NCBI GenBank assembly: GCA_018649885.1
Contig: JABIHA010000075.1
Span: 24,345 to 88,344 of the forward strand
Length of the DNA stretch: 64,000 nucleotides
Direction of reading: 5' to 3'
From: Bacteriovoracaceae bacterium
GTDB lineage: Bacteria > Bdellovibrionota > Bacteriovoracia > Bacteriovoracales > Bacteriovoracaceae
Position 1 is the stretch's first letter; each line of letters begins with the position of its first letter. Shown here one piece after another: positions 7,324 through 16,349 of the stretch. A program made the position numbers and the translations under genes. A model generated the notes under the pieces. The model saw only the letters and a list, made by a program, of their open reading frames with translations, made no database searches and was not told where the DNA came from.

Positions 7324-8805
7324 ATGGCCAAAATAAAGCATTTTTTAAAAGAACAATATTTTCAATTTTTTTTTGATGAGAAAAATAAATTAAAAAATAC
7401 ATGGTTGAAAAATATCTCTTTTATTTGGAATTTCCTACACCTTAAATTTTCTGGAATTGAATCCTTACTTACAAAGTATATAAATTTAAAAAGCTTTGAC
7501 TCGATTGAAAAAGGCAGCGCTGACTATCATTTAATTTCCGTTGTCTCGGAGAAACAAATATTTTTTATACCATTTTTTGAAAAAATCATGATCGATGCTC
7601 TTAGATTTAATACACTAAAAGCGAAAGGAAATATTCTTTTTAATGGCCCCACTCCTACATCAGAATTGTTGACAGCACTTGATAAAAATTTTTCTTACCA
7701 ATGCATTTCTGGCACTGATCTACTCCTCGTGAAAGTTAAAGAGCTGATTAAAAACTCTGACTCAAACACGGTACTTTTAAATATTCCTACTGATATTGCC
7801 CTCTCAGACCAAGAGTTTTTTCAGTCATTAAACTCACTGGAAAAGGAAATTATCTTTATCCAGTCATTTGATAATGCACAAAAATACCGTCTGTTCTCGA
7901 GTGATATTTTGGAATTAACAAAGCCAATTGACTATAAATGTCCAAATGATGCTTTAGAGAGAGTTAAAGAATTTAAAGAATTTGCAATTGAGTACCCAGT
8001 AATTAAGAAATTACATTCTTTCTATCAATCGAAAAATTTATTGATGGAAGAAAATGACGAATATTTCTTTCTCTATAAAAAGCTTATAGCTTTTCGATTT
8101 TACTCACCAAATGACAGCCTTTTCCCCCAACTAAATCCAGCAGTCGACGGCAATTACCAAAACTATATTGAATCCGATAGAGAGCTAAACTCTCTTATAG
8201 AGAAAATAAAAAATCGTAAAATTCTAGCAAGCACTATTGGGACCAGGCCTACTATGCCAAAAAATCCTGATGGAAGAGTATTAGTACATTTGGGTCCAGG
8301 TGATCAAGATGACCCACAATACACAAATGTGGACTCAAGAGATTTGCCTCATATTCACATAGTTGAAGATGTTTTTTCCTCGAATATTTTTGAACCTGGA
8401 AGCGTAGACTTAATCTATGCCTGCCACCTGCTAGAGCATGTAAAGTATCAGGACACTATCAAAATGCTCCAAAATTGGCACACATGGCTAAAACCCAAAG
8501 GTGTGCTGCGATTGTCCGTTCCAGATTTTTCCAAAATTACAGATACCTACAATGCAACGAAAAGTATTAGCTCTATTCAAACAGCGTTAATGGGTGGCCA
8601 AAATTATGCTGCCAACTTTCATTTAGCTATGTTTGATCAGCATTTTCTGAAAAATTGCTTGGAAAAAGCAGGCTTTAAACAGAGCAGGAAATGGCACCCC
8701 GAAGAATGCCGCGAATATACATTTAATGATTGGGCATCCAAAAAGATGACCTACAACAACCAAAACTTTGAAATTAGTCTTAATCTTGAGGCTACAAAGA
8801 GCTAA
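7324..8805 (+). CDS. Two-domain protein with C-terminal SAM-dependent methyltransferase
   Basis: The C-terminal third (from about residue 310) is a class I methyltransferase related to COG4627: VLVHLGPGDQDDPQYTNVDSR is a variant SAM-binding motif I, followed by DLIYACHLLEHV and a WLKPKGVLRLSVPDF strand. Residues 1-300 are AT-rich coding, contain a second Rossmann-like segment (ILFNGPTPTSELLTALD, near residue 115) and match nothing I recognise. It probably methylates a glycan or lipid-linked sugar. It has its own candidate promoter and no strong ribosome binding site. A GTG- or ATG-initiated shorter methyltransferase is not supported. Confidence 0.75.
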   Translation: MAKIKHFLKEQYFQFFFDEKNKLKNTWLKNISFIWNFLHLKFSGIESLLTKYINLKSFDSIEKGSADYHLISVVSEKQIFFIPFFEKIMIDALRFNTLKAKGNILFNGPTPTSELLTALDKNFSYQCISGTDLLLVKVKELIKNSDSNTVLLNIPTDIALSDQEFFQSLNSLEKEIIFIQSFDNAQKYRLFSSDILELTKPIDYKCPNDALERVKEFKEFAIEYPVIKKLHSFYQSKNLLMEENDEYFFLYKKLIAFRFYSPNDSLFPQLNPAVDGNYQNYIESDRELNSLIEKIKNRKILASTIGTRPTMPKNPDGRVLVHLGPGDQDDPQYTNVDSRDLPHIHIVEDVFSSNIFEPGSVDLIYACHLLEHVKYQDTIKMLQNWHTWLKPKGVLRLSVPDFSKITDTYNATKSISSIQTALMGGQNYAANFHLAMFDQHFLKNCLEKAGFKQSRKWHPEECREYTFNDWASKKMTYNNQNFEISLNLEATKS

Positions 8806-8808
8806 TAC

Positions 8809-8838
8809 TTGTCGCAACAAATGCCATTATAGTATAGT
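8809..8838 (+). promoter_or_regulatory. Promoter before the radical SAM/SPASM gene
   Basis: TTGTCG (8809-8814), 18-base spacer, TATAGT (8833-8838), with a second overlapping TATAGT at 8828-8833. It starts 4 bases after the preceding stop codon and 41 bases before ATG 8879, fitting the TTGTC-type promoters seen elsewhere in the window. Confidence 0.55.
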
Positions 8839-8878
8839 CTGGCTTTAAAATTCCTATAAATATCCGGTGGAAATAATT

Positions 8879-10045
8879 ATGTCTGAAAACACAGAAATGG
8901 AAAATAAGAGTGCCTTTGATGGATTGCACAACTACGTCGACAGAATCATCAAGCAAATGGAGTATTCAAAAAATATAAAAGATACTTCTCCACTATTTCC
9001 ACAGCATGTTCACATAGAACCAACAAACGCTTGTAACCTTCAGTGCATTCATTGCCATCACCACCCTGACTATCCTGAAAATCCTAATACCTTTACCAGG
9101 AAAAGAGGGATTATGAAGATGGAGCTTTATAAAAAGGTAATCAATGAAATTGCGCCTTTAAAATGCTCTATTACTCTTGATGTGCAAGGTGAGCCAACAC
9201 TCCACCCTAAGTTTATGGAAATGGTGAGGTATGCCAAGGAAAGAAATGTTTATACTTCTGTGTTGTCAAACGGAACCAAACTCACAGAAAAAATGTCAAT
9301 GGAGCTAATAGAGTTAGGCCTAGATAGAATGGTCTTTTCATTTGATAGTGTAAAAAAAGAAATCTACGAAAAAATTAGAATCAAATCAAAGTTTGACCCT
9401 ACTTTTAAAAATGTTCTCACTTTTATTAAACTAAATCATGAAGCAGGTCATAAAACTCATGTGTGCATGTCTATGGTTTATCAAAAAAGAAACAAAGGGA
9501 TGGCACAAGAGTACGAAGATTTTTTTGCAAAGCTTCCAGTAGACAAAGTTTTTTGTAACCCTCTTTTAAACCTTGCAGGTGTTTCAGGTATATCAGATGA
9601 AATTGAATTATCTGATGTTCAAAAAGGCCCTAAAGAAAATTGGCCAATTTGTCGTATTCCCTGGGAAGACTTGACTGTCAATTGGGATGGACTTATCACT
9701 CCTTGCCCTGTGGATGTTAACGTGTCTGGACCAGTGGGTGATGCAAACGAGGATAGCCTCCAAGAAATTTGGAATAACGAGAATATGAGATCTTTTAGAA
9801 GAGCACATATTGAGAAAGACTATACTCTTATTAAAAAAGATGGGCCTCTTTGTGAAAGTTGCAATTGTCTATTTTATCCTGAGTATGACTTACGTGACTT
9901 TGGAGAATATGCCACAAATGCTATTTGTAGATCAGCTATGCACTACGCTCCTAAGCTCATCAATAAAAGTAAAACTTCAAGTGATGAAAAATTTGTAAAT
10001 TTACAAAAACTTTTAAGTGGTGAAATCCAGATAGCAGATCTTTAA
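8879..10045 (+). CDS. Radical SAM enzyme with SPASM domain
   Basis: The 4Fe-4S cluster motif CNLQCIHC (CxxxCxxC) sits near residues 52-59. The C-terminal SPASM region has a CRIPW...PCPVD pair and CESCNC for auxiliary Fe-S clusters. Such enzymes generate a 5'-deoxyadenosyl radical and modify peptides, sugars or aminoglycosides. I place the start at ATG 8879: GGTGG (8866-8870) is ideally spaced at 8 bases, whereas an upstream GTG at 8867 would lie inside that site. The gene converges with the deacetylase gene and the two stop codons share TTAA (10042-10045). The substrate is unknown; sugar oxidation or deamination is possible. Confidence 0.88.
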   Translation: MSENTEMENKSAFDGLHNYVDRIIKQMEYSKNIKDTSPLFPQHVHIEPTNACNLQCIHCHHHPDYPENPNTFTRKRGIMKMELYKKVINEIAPLKCSITLDVQGEPTLHPKFMEMVRYAKERNVYTSVLSNGTKLTEKMSMELIELGLDRMVFSFDSVKKEIYEKIRIKSKFDPTFKNVLTFIKLNHEAGHKTHVCMSMVYQKRNKGMAQEYEDFFAKLPVDKVFCNPLLNLAGVSGISDEIELSDVQKGPKENWPICRIPWEDLTVNWDGLITPCPVDVNVSGPVGDANEDSLQEIWNNENMRSFRRAHIEKDYTLIKKDGPLCESCNCLFYPEYDLRDFGEYATNAICRSAMHYAPKLINKSKTSSDEKFVNLQKLLSGEIQIADL

Positions 10046-10737
10046 ACTGTTGCTCTTATTAAGCAAAATGCTTCAGCAAATTGTTTGCCACTTTGAACTC
10101 CTCGGTGGCTAGCTAAAACTTTCAGATAATCAAGAGATCTCGGGTGTGGATACTCTCTTAGCTCAGATTGGTAGCATCCCATAGCTTCAACCTTTTTTTC
10201 AATAGTGCTACCAACATCAACAAAAGTGTTAGGGATAAAAACGCTCTCAGCACTGTAAGAGTTCCACTCTGTAGAAGAAGGTACTTCATAGCTATAAATA
10301 CTAGTATTTTTCTCTCCTGAAATTGGCCGAAAAGCAGTCAATGTAGCTATATGAGCAATTCGATGATCAATATTGAGATCCCCTGCATGATGAGTGAATA
10401 CAATATCCGGCTGAACCTTGTCTTTTATGATTTCGATTTCCTTTACAATATCGAGCATATCTACCGAGTCAAAACGGTTATCAGCAAAATTTAAGACACT
10501 CATATCTTTAAAGCCCAATACCTTAGAAGACTTTTCAATCTCACCAGAAAGTGTCTCTACTTCCTTCTCCACGCTTTTACCATCTCTAGATGCCTTACCT
10601 TGGGATAAAATCAGCCCATGTACATTATGGCCAGAGCTGGCAAGAAAACTAATAGTTGCCCCGCAGCCTAAAGCTTCATCGTCTGGGTGAGCGGCAATTA
10701 TTAGAACTGTTTTTTTGGAAGTACCGTTTGGGATCAT
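10042..10737 (-). CDS. PIG-L/LmbE-family deacetylase
   Basis: Zinc-dependent N-deacetylase family protein of 231 residues. The metal-binding motif HPDDEALGCG is at residues about 17-26, and the second His segment is HAGDLNIDHR near residue 116. Family members remove acetyl groups from GlcNAc-containing lipids or related substrates, so it may free an amino group on a glycan precursor here. It is a single minus-strand gene between two plus-strand units; its stop overlaps that of the radical SAM gene by 4 bases. Confidence 0.88.
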   Translation of the reverse strand: MIPNGTSKKTVLIIAAHPDDEALGCGATISFLASSGHNVHGLILSQGKASRDGKSVEKEVETLSGEIEKSSKVLGFKDMSVLNFADNRFDSVDMLDIVKEIEIIKDKVQPDIVFTHHAGDLNIDHRIAHIATLTAFRPISGEKNTSIYSYEVPSSTEWNSYSAESVFIPNTFVDVGSTIEKKVEAMGCYQSELREYPHPRSLDYLKVLASHRGVQSGKQFAEAFCLIRATV

Positions 10738-10802
10738 AGCAACTCTTTTTCGTTTTTTTTTAATTCTAAATCATGGTTTTAACAAGTAAAGGGTTCATTT
10801 AC

Positions 10803-10833
10803 TGATTAAAAAATAAAGAGTATTTTTTAATCA
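10803..10833 (+). repeat. 13-bp AT-rich hairpin immediately before a start codon
   Basis: GATTAAAAAATA (10804-10815) and TATTTTTTAATC (10821-10832) are perfect inverted copies, extended to 13 bp by T10803-A10833. The five-base loop AAGAG resembles a ribosome binding site. The hairpin ends two bases before ATG 10836. It could be an operator palindrome overlapping the promoter, or an RNA structure controlling translation of the following operon. Confidence 0.6.
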
Positions 10834-10835
10834 CT

Positions 10836-11705
10836 ATGATAGTGAGTCGTGCAAATAAACTAGTCCTCGGTACAGTGCAACTTGGTTTGAAGTATGGCAT
10901 TGCCAATAAATCGGGAAGACCAAACCATGAAGAATCCAGGGAGATTTTAAAATTTGCAATGGATTCAGGAATCGATACCTTGGATACAGCACAGGCTTAT
11001 GGTGACGTTCATGAGATCATTTCTAGTTTTCACCAAAACTCTCCAAAAAAATTTAAAATTCAAACTAAATTTAATTCTCTTCCATATAATATTGTAGATT
11101 ACCTTAAGTCTCAGGCTGAACTTTTGAAGGTTCCTAGTATCGAAACTCTTTACTTTCATAGTTTTGAAGATTTTGAAAATTGCCTGGATTTCGAAAGCTT
11201 CAAAAAGGCTAAAGAGCTTGGCCTTTTAAATGAAATAGGTGTTTCAATTTATAATACGAAGCAATTAGAGAAATGTATTTCAAATAAGTATATCGATACT
11301 ATTCAAAGTCCATTTAACTTATTTGACAACTGGTCCGAGCGTGGAGCACTTTTTGAGAAGGCCCATTCAAATGGGAAAAAAATCTATACTCGATCTGTAT
11401 TTTTACAGGGATTATTTTTTCTAAAAAAAGAAGAATTAAAAGGTGTTCTAAAGAAAATGGAAGACTGTATTGAAAAAGTCCAACAGCTATCAAAAGAAAA
11501 GCAATTAAGTATTCAGGATTTGGCACTAAATTATTGCCTTAGCTTTGAGCAAGTATCTGGTGTTCTGGTTGGTGTAGATACAAAAGGGCAGTTAGAGCAA
11601 AATCTAAAAGCCATGGATGTATCACTAGAAAAACAAACGATAGAGCAAATTAATGGACTAAAAGTTAATTACCCCGAACTTTTAAATCCTGTAAACTGGG
11701 AATAA
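10836..11705 (+). CDS. Aldo/keto reductase family oxidoreductase
   Basis: NAD(P)H-dependent carbonyl reductase of 289 residues, cytoplasmic. Family features visible are LVLGTVQLGLKYGIAN at the N-terminus, DTLDTAQAYGD (containing the catalytic Asp and Tyr, residues about 47-57) and YFHSFEDFEN in the middle. AKRs of this kind are common in nonulosonic-acid and flagellar-glycan loci, where the function is rarely known. First gene of a plus-strand run to 21730; only 3 bases separate it from the SpsF-Gfo/Idh fusion gene. A GTG at 10842 is an alternative start. The 13-bp hairpin directly upstream suggests control of initiation. Confidence 0.88.
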   Translation: MIVSRANKLVLGTVQLGLKYGIANKSGRPNHEESREILKFAMDSGIDTLDTAQAYGDVHEIISSFHQNSPKKFKIQTKFNSLPYNIVDYLKSQAELLKVPSIETLYFHSFEDFENCLDFESFKKAKELGLLNEIGVSIYNTKQLEKCISNKYIDTIQSPFNLFDNWSERGALFEKAHSNGKKIYTRSVFLQGLFFLKKEELKGVLKKMEDCIEKVQQLSKEKQLSIQDLALNYCLSFEQVSGVLVGVDTKGQLEQNLKAMDVSLEKQTIEQINGLKVNYPELLNPVNWE

Positions 11706-11708
11706 ATA

Positions 11709-13427
11709 ATGAATGATCAGTTTGGTGCAATTGTAACTGCAAGAATGGGATCAAGTAGATTTCCTGGAAAGTCCATGGTGAATATTTGTGGAAAACCTTC
11801 CCTTCAATGGCTAATCGAAAGAGTTCTTTCTTCCAAAAATATAGATGAGTTAATTATTGCGACAACAATTGCAGAAAAAGACCTTCCAATAGTTGAGTTA
11901 GCAAAAAAGTTAGGAGTTCTTTGTATTCAAGGTCCTGTTGAGGATGTTCTGACCAGAGTCTATGAAGCATCTCTTTCCTTAAAATCTGATAGACTAATCT
12001 ACCTCACAGGAGATTGCCCACTAACAGATCCAGGCATTATTGACTACATGATCGACATTTATAGGTCAAAAAATGAAGATTATCTAAAGAACTTCCAATG
12101 GGGTCCTGACGCAAAAAAAGAATGTGGATTCCCCAATGGACTAGATGTGGAAGTCTTTAGTAAAGAAATATTAAATTCTGTCCACGAAAAAGCAACTGAC
12201 CCATGGCTCAGGGAACATGTTACAGAACCAATGTACACGTGGAAGGAATTCTCTCACTTCACAGTTGAGGCCCCTGAAAAATGGAGAAGGCCACACTATA
12301 GAATATGTATAGATACAAAAGAAGACTACCAGCTTGTGAATACCATTTTTGAGGAACTGATTGCTCAAAAGGTAGGCATTAGCGCCGAGAGTGCTATCAC
12401 CTACCTAGATGACAATCCTGATCTTCTTAAGATTAACCAAACAACATCTCAAGCCAAGTACACTGCATGTATAATTGGACTAGGTAATATTGGATTTCTC
12501 TACGATTTAGACCCGAAACTTGACGGGATTCAAACCCATGCCAGTGCATATAGAAGATGGTCATCCACTCGACTCGTAAGTGGTAGCGACCTAGATGAGT
12601 CTAGGTGTAAGCTCTTTAAAAATCATTATCAATTAGAAAATGTATATTCTAATTATCACGATATGATTGAAAATGAAAAACCAGATATTGTCTCTGTTTG
12701 CACACCTCCAGAATTACAATATCAAATTATTTCGAGTCTTTTGAAGACTGATATTAAAGCCATATGGTGTGAAAAACCTTTTGGATTAGAACAAAGGCAG
12801 TGGATAGATATTTCTAAAAAACTTGAAGAAAAAAAAGTTCAACTCTTTGTTAATTACTGGATGAGATTTACTCCCTTATTTTCAAATCTAAAAGCATACC
12901 TTGGAGAAGGAAACCTTGGAAAAATTTGGGGTGGAACATATATTTACTCTGGAGGAGGATATAATAGTGGTACCCATGCCCTAGATATTCTCAATTATCT
13001 TTTTGGCAAACCACTAAAATTCGATGCCACTTACAAAAGAAAATTAAAAAGCGGCGATCATGGGATTGGAACCAATTTGCATTTTAAGGATGATGTGGTT
13101 TTCAATTTATTTCCAGGTAACAAAGAAAAACACTTTACCACTGAAATTGATATATTAGGTGAAAAGGGACGAATTAGAATTTCTGATCACAAGCCATTTG
13201 TAGAATATTTTGAATCAAAACCATCTGAAATAGAAAGTGGAGTGAATGAGCTCGTAAAAATGCCACAACTTCCATTTGACGGATCAAAATCAGATATTCA
13301 ATTAAATGTTATTCAAAATATTACGCATTCCCTTGATGGAAATTCCCAGGCTCTTTGCACAGGAGACGATGGGTTGTGGGCAAGCCAGTACATGGATGAA
13401 TTAAAAAAATCTTTAGGAGAAAATTAA
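11709..13427 (+). CDS. SpsF-like cytidylyltransferase fused to Gfo/Idh/MocA oxidoreductase
   Basis: Bifunctional protein of 572 residues. Residues about 1-240 are a SpsF-type nucleotidyltransferase (ARMGSSRFPGKSM at the N-terminus, LTGDCPLTDP near residue 98). From about residue 254 it is a Gfo/Idh/MocA NAD(P)-dependent dehydrogenase, with the Rossmann loop IIGLGNIG and CEKPFG near residue 356. The fusion implies that sugar activation and oxidation or reduction occur on the same compound. It sits between an aldo/keto reductase and a DegT aminotransferase, a natural order for oxidising then aminating a sugar. A GGGA site precedes ATG 11709. I know no characterised enzyme with this exact arrangement. 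Confidence 0.88.
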   Translation: MNDQFGAIVTARMGSSRFPGKSMVNICGKPSLQWLIERVLSSKNIDELIIATTIAEKDLPIVELAKKLGVLCIQGPVEDVLTRVYEASLSLKSDRLIYLTGDCPLTDPGIIDYMIDIYRSKNEDYLKNFQWGPDAKKECGFPNGLDVEVFSKEILNSVHEKATDPWLREHVTEPMYTWKEFSHFTVEAPEKWRRPHYRICIDTKEDYQLVNTIFEELIAQKVGISAESAITYLDDNPDLLKINQTTSQAKYTACIIGLGNIGFLYDLDPKLDGIQTHASAYRRWSSTRLVSGSDLDESRCKLFKNHYQLENVYSNYHDMIENEKPDIVSVCTPPELQYQIISSLLKTDIKAIWCEKPFGLEQRQWIDISKKLEEKKVQLFVNYWMRFTPLFSNLKAYLGEGNLGKIWGGTYIYSGGGYNSGTHALDILNYLFGKPLKFDATYKRKLKSGDHGIGTNLHFKDDVVFNLFPGNKEKHFTTEIDILGEKGRIRISDHKPFVEYFESKPSEIESGVNELVKMPQLPFDGSKSDIQLNVIQNITHSLDGNSQALCTGDDGLWASQYMDELKKSLGEN

Positions 13428-13428
13428 A

Positions 13429-14718
13429 ATGAGTAACAAGCTTGCCCTCTTGGGGGGGAAACCCATAATAGATAAAAATTTTGATGACTATAATACGATA
13501 GGTGAAGAGGAAAAAAAGGCAGTCATGGAAGTTCTAGATGCTGGAAAACTTTCCGATTTTCTCGGGTCAGCAAGTGATGGCTTTAACGGAGGTAAATGGG
13601 TTCGGGCCATTGAGAAATCATGGTGTGAATACTTCGACGTAAAGCATGCAGTTTCAATGAACTCAGCCACATCTGCTCTATTTGCAGCAGTGTCCGCAGC
13701 AGGGATCGGCCCTGGCGATGAAGTGATTGTCCCTCCATTAACAATGTGTGCAACTGCTACTGCAATACTAGCTAACAATGCTATTCCAATATTTGCAGAT
13801 GTTGACTACAAAACGATGAATATTGACCCAGAAAGTGTAGAAAAAAATATCACTCCTAGAACAAAGGCCATTTTTGTAGTCCATTTAGCAGGGCATCCAG
13901 CAGACATGGACCCAATCATGGAGCTGGCAAAAAAACACAACCTAATAGTTTTAGGTGACAATGCTCAGTCTCCAGGAGCTTTTTACAAAGACAAAAATGT
14001 TGGATGTATTGAAGATATTGGCGTGTTTAGCCTCAATTGCCATAAAACAATCCAATGTGGTGAAGGAGGTATTGCGGTAACAAATGATGATGAACTTGCA
14101 TTTAGACTTAGGCTTGTTAGAAACCACGGAGAAAACTGTGTAAAAGGATTTGGAAGAGCTGAACTTAACATTCTTGGATTCAACCTCAGAATGACGGAGA
14201 TGGAAGCAGCAGTAGGGTACCATCAGTTACAAAAACTTGGCCATCAAAACAAGTGTCGACAAGAGCTAGCTGGATATTTAACTCAAAAATTAATAGAAAA
14301 TTTTGACTTTATCGAGCCACCTCATGTGCAAGAAAACTGTACTCATGTTTACTACCTCTATCATATGTATTTTAACGAGGAAAAGGCAGGTATTCCTATA
14401 GAAGTATTTTCTAAAGCGATGGACGCTGAAGGGGTTCCTCTTTTTACAAGGTGGGGCTTCCCCATATACAGACTTCCTATATTTCAAAATTTATCAGCAG
14501 CGGGTAATTCTGGATGGCCTTTTAAATCTCCATTTTACAATCAGGATATAAGTTATCCTGATGGCCTGTGCCCAATGGCAGAAAAATCGGAAACAGACTC
14601 TATTTTTATTGAAACAATGGTCAGATGGCCCCAAACTACCAGTGATATGGATTTGATAATTACGGCCATAAATAAAATACTGGAAAACAAACAAGAACTT
14701 CTAAGTGCGGAATTGTAG
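13429..14718 (+). CDS. DegT/DnrJ/EryC1-family aminotransferase
   Basis: PLP-dependent sugar aminotransferase, 429 residues. The lysine forming the internal aldimine is in FSLNCHKTIQCGEGG (near residue 203), preceded by VLGDNAQSPGAFY. AGGAGA lies 8 bases before ATG 13429, and the gene starts one base after the fusion gene stop. It probably aminates a keto-sugar made by the neighbouring oxidoreductases. It is longer than the usual 370-390 residues, owing to a C-terminal insertion (from about 330) rich in aromatic residues. Confidence 0.9.
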   Translation: MSNKLALLGGKPIIDKNFDDYNTIGEEEKKAVMEVLDAGKLSDFLGSASDGFNGGKWVRAIEKSWCEYFDVKHAVSMNSATSALFAAVSAAGIGPGDEVIVPPLTMCATATAILANNAIPIFADVDYKTMNIDPESVEKNITPRTKAIFVVHLAGHPADMDPIMELAKKHNLIVLGDNAQSPGAFYKDKNVGCIEDIGVFSLNCHKTIQCGEGGIAVTNDDELAFRLRLVRNHGENCVKGFGRAELNILGFNLRMTEMEAAVGYHQLQKLGHQNKCRQELAGYLTQKLIENFDFIEPPHVQENCTHVYYLYHMYFNEEKAGIPIEVFSKAMDAEGVPLFTRWGFPIYRLPIFQNLSAAGNSGWPFKSPFYNQDISYPDGLCPMAEKSETDSIFIETMVRWPQTTSDMDLIITAINKILENKQELLSAEL

Positions 14719-15801
14719 ATGAAAATTCTATTGGGATCATATGCTCCCGGAGGAGCTGAGTGTCTCATTCATATAGCGCAAAAACTTCTAAGCCTTGACC
14801 ATCAGATCAGTACGTTAACTACAAATATGTCAGCTCAAATATTTTTGAACCATGGAATTACACCTGACTATGAATTTAACTGTATCGGAGTCCCGCTTTA
14901 CAAAGAAGTAGAGGATATTCTAAAAAAGATAGCTCCAGATGTAGTGGTTAGCGGTATTGTGGGACCCAAAGACCAGCTTGACTATGCTCTTATAGAAGGC
15001 GCAAAAGAACTAAAAATTCCGATTCTTTCAATCCTTGATTCTTGGATGAATTACGCTGATCGATTTAATAATCCAGTTACCCTAGAGAAAAATTTCTATC
15101 AACCAAATTTAGTTGCGGTGATGGATCAATTCACACTAGATGAAATGACTAAAGAGGGATGCAACCCAAATATTTGCTTCATATCGGGACATCCAAAATT
15201 TGATTGGATTAAAAAATCAAAAGAAATTGATAATAAAGGTATGAAGGAAAAACTAGGCCTTAATTCTCAAAAAAAATGTATTACTTTCTTCTCTCATCCA
15301 GTTGATAGCTATTATCCAAATAGAAGTTTAGGCTATAACGAATTTGATGTTTTCCCTATCTTATTTGAAACTCTATTTAATGACTTAGATAAAGATTCAT
15401 TTGAATTCGTTTTCAAAGAACATCCTATAGACTCTACCCTTCCTAAGGATTATATTAAAAATTACCAATTTCATTATATTGAAAGATGTAATATAGATGA
15501 TCTAATGCTTGCAACAGATATCGCCATTTCAATGAGTAGTACGATGCTAATTTTTAGCGCACTTTGCACAAGTAAAGTTATTTCCATCCAGCCAAATTTA
15601 AATATTGAACATGACAACTGTGTACTCACTAGAGCAGAAATTCTCCCAAATACTCAAAATAAAATAGATTTTTTAGGTGAACTTAAAAGCGGATTATTGG
15701 AAACAGGTAGCAGCGCCAAGTATGAGAAATTTTTTAATGCAGATGGCAAATCGTGTGATAGAATCATAGAGAAAATATATAGTTTGGGAGATTTTGAATG
15801 A
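14719..15801 (+). CDS. GT-B-fold-like protein of surface-glycan loci, function uncertain
   Basis: A 360-residue soluble protein. An N-terminal Rossmann-like start (MKILLGSYAPGGAE) and a central FISGHPKFDW segment resemble GT-B enzymes (glycosyltransferases, NDP-sugar 2-epimerases and CDP-glycerol transferases). FKEHPIDS near residue 233 and an SMSSTMLIFSAL segment near residue 270 fit the nucleotide-binding C-domain. The ATG directly follows the aminotransferase stop, and the 3' end overlaps the acetyltransferase gene by 4 bases, so it belongs to the same operon. I cannot separate transferase from epimerase. Confidence 0.6.
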   Translation: MKILLGSYAPGGAECLIHIAQKLLSLDHQISTLTTNMSAQIFLNHGITPDYEFNCIGVPLYKEVEDILKKIAPDVVVSGIVGPKDQLDYALIEGAKELKIPILSILDSWMNYADRFNNPVTLEKNFYQPNLVAVMDQFTLDEMTKEGCNPNICFISGHPKFDWIKKSKEIDNKGMKEKLGLNSQKKCITFFSHPVDSYYPNRSLGYNEFDVFPILFETLFNDLDKDSFEFVFKEHPIDSTLPKDYIKNYQFHYIERCNIDDLMLATDIAISMSSTMLIFSALCTSKVISIQPNLNIEHDNCVLTRAEILPNTQNKIDFLGELKSGLLETGSSAKYEKFFNADGKSCDRIIEKIYSLGDFE

Positions 15802-16343
15802 AAAATCCTTTTTTGGTTGGTGAAAAATGCTATTTAAGAGGCCTTTCAGTTGATGACCTTGGGACAGAATATTTTCAGTGGCTCAATGATCAAAATACTA
15901 CTAAATATATGCACAACGGAATGTTTCCTAATAGTGACAAGAAAATGAAAGCATTTTTTGATCGAGTAACTGACAGTAATACAGACCTAGTTCTTGCCAT
16001 TATTTCAAAAATCGATGATGTGCATATTGGCAATCTTGGACTCCACAATATTAACTGGATCTATAGAAAAGCAGAGCTTGGAATTTTAGTTGGAAACAAC
16101 TCTTATGCTGGAAAAGGATTGGCTTCTGAAGCCATGAGACTACTTTTGGGTCATTCATTTAATCGCCTTGGTCTAAATAAAGTATTTGTTAGAACTGAAG
16201 AAGAAAATACAGCTGCCTATAAAGCATTTGAAAAAGTCGGGTTTAAAGAAGAAGGCAGGCTCAGGCAAGAATGCATGAGAGATGGCAAGTTTTTTGACAC
16301 AGTTTACATGGGTGCATTAAAAGCCGAATTTAACTCTAAGTAA
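15798..16343 (+). CDS. GNAT acetyltransferase, RimJ/RimL-like
   Basis: Acetyl-CoA-dependent N-acetyltransferase of 181 residues. The N-terminal YLRGLSVDDL and WLNDQNTTKYM segments and the acetyl-CoA loop NSYAGKGLASEA (near residue 107) are typical of RimJ/SpeG-type GNATs, including those that acetylate UDP-amino-sugars (PseH/SpsD role). It directly follows sugar aminotransferase genes, so acetylation of the new amino group is the likely task. It could also supply the PseH step for the pse genes at 29432-31600, which have no acetyltransferase beside them. ATGA overlap with the previous gene. Confidence 0.85.
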   Translation: MKNPFLVGEKCYLRGLSVDDLGTEYFQWLNDQNTTKYMHNGMFPNSDKKMKAFFDRVTDSNTDLVLAIISKIDDVHIGNLGLHNINWIYRKAELGILVGNNSYAGKGLASEAMRLLLGHSFNRLGLNKVFVRTEEENTAAYKAFEKVGFKEEGRLRQECMRDGKFFDTVYMGALKAEFNSK

Positions 16344-16349
16344 ATCACT

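Noticed and set aside
8867..8878. Longer radical SAM protein starting at GTG 8867
   Set aside because: That GTG is part of the GGTGG ribosome binding site correctly spaced for ATG 8879.
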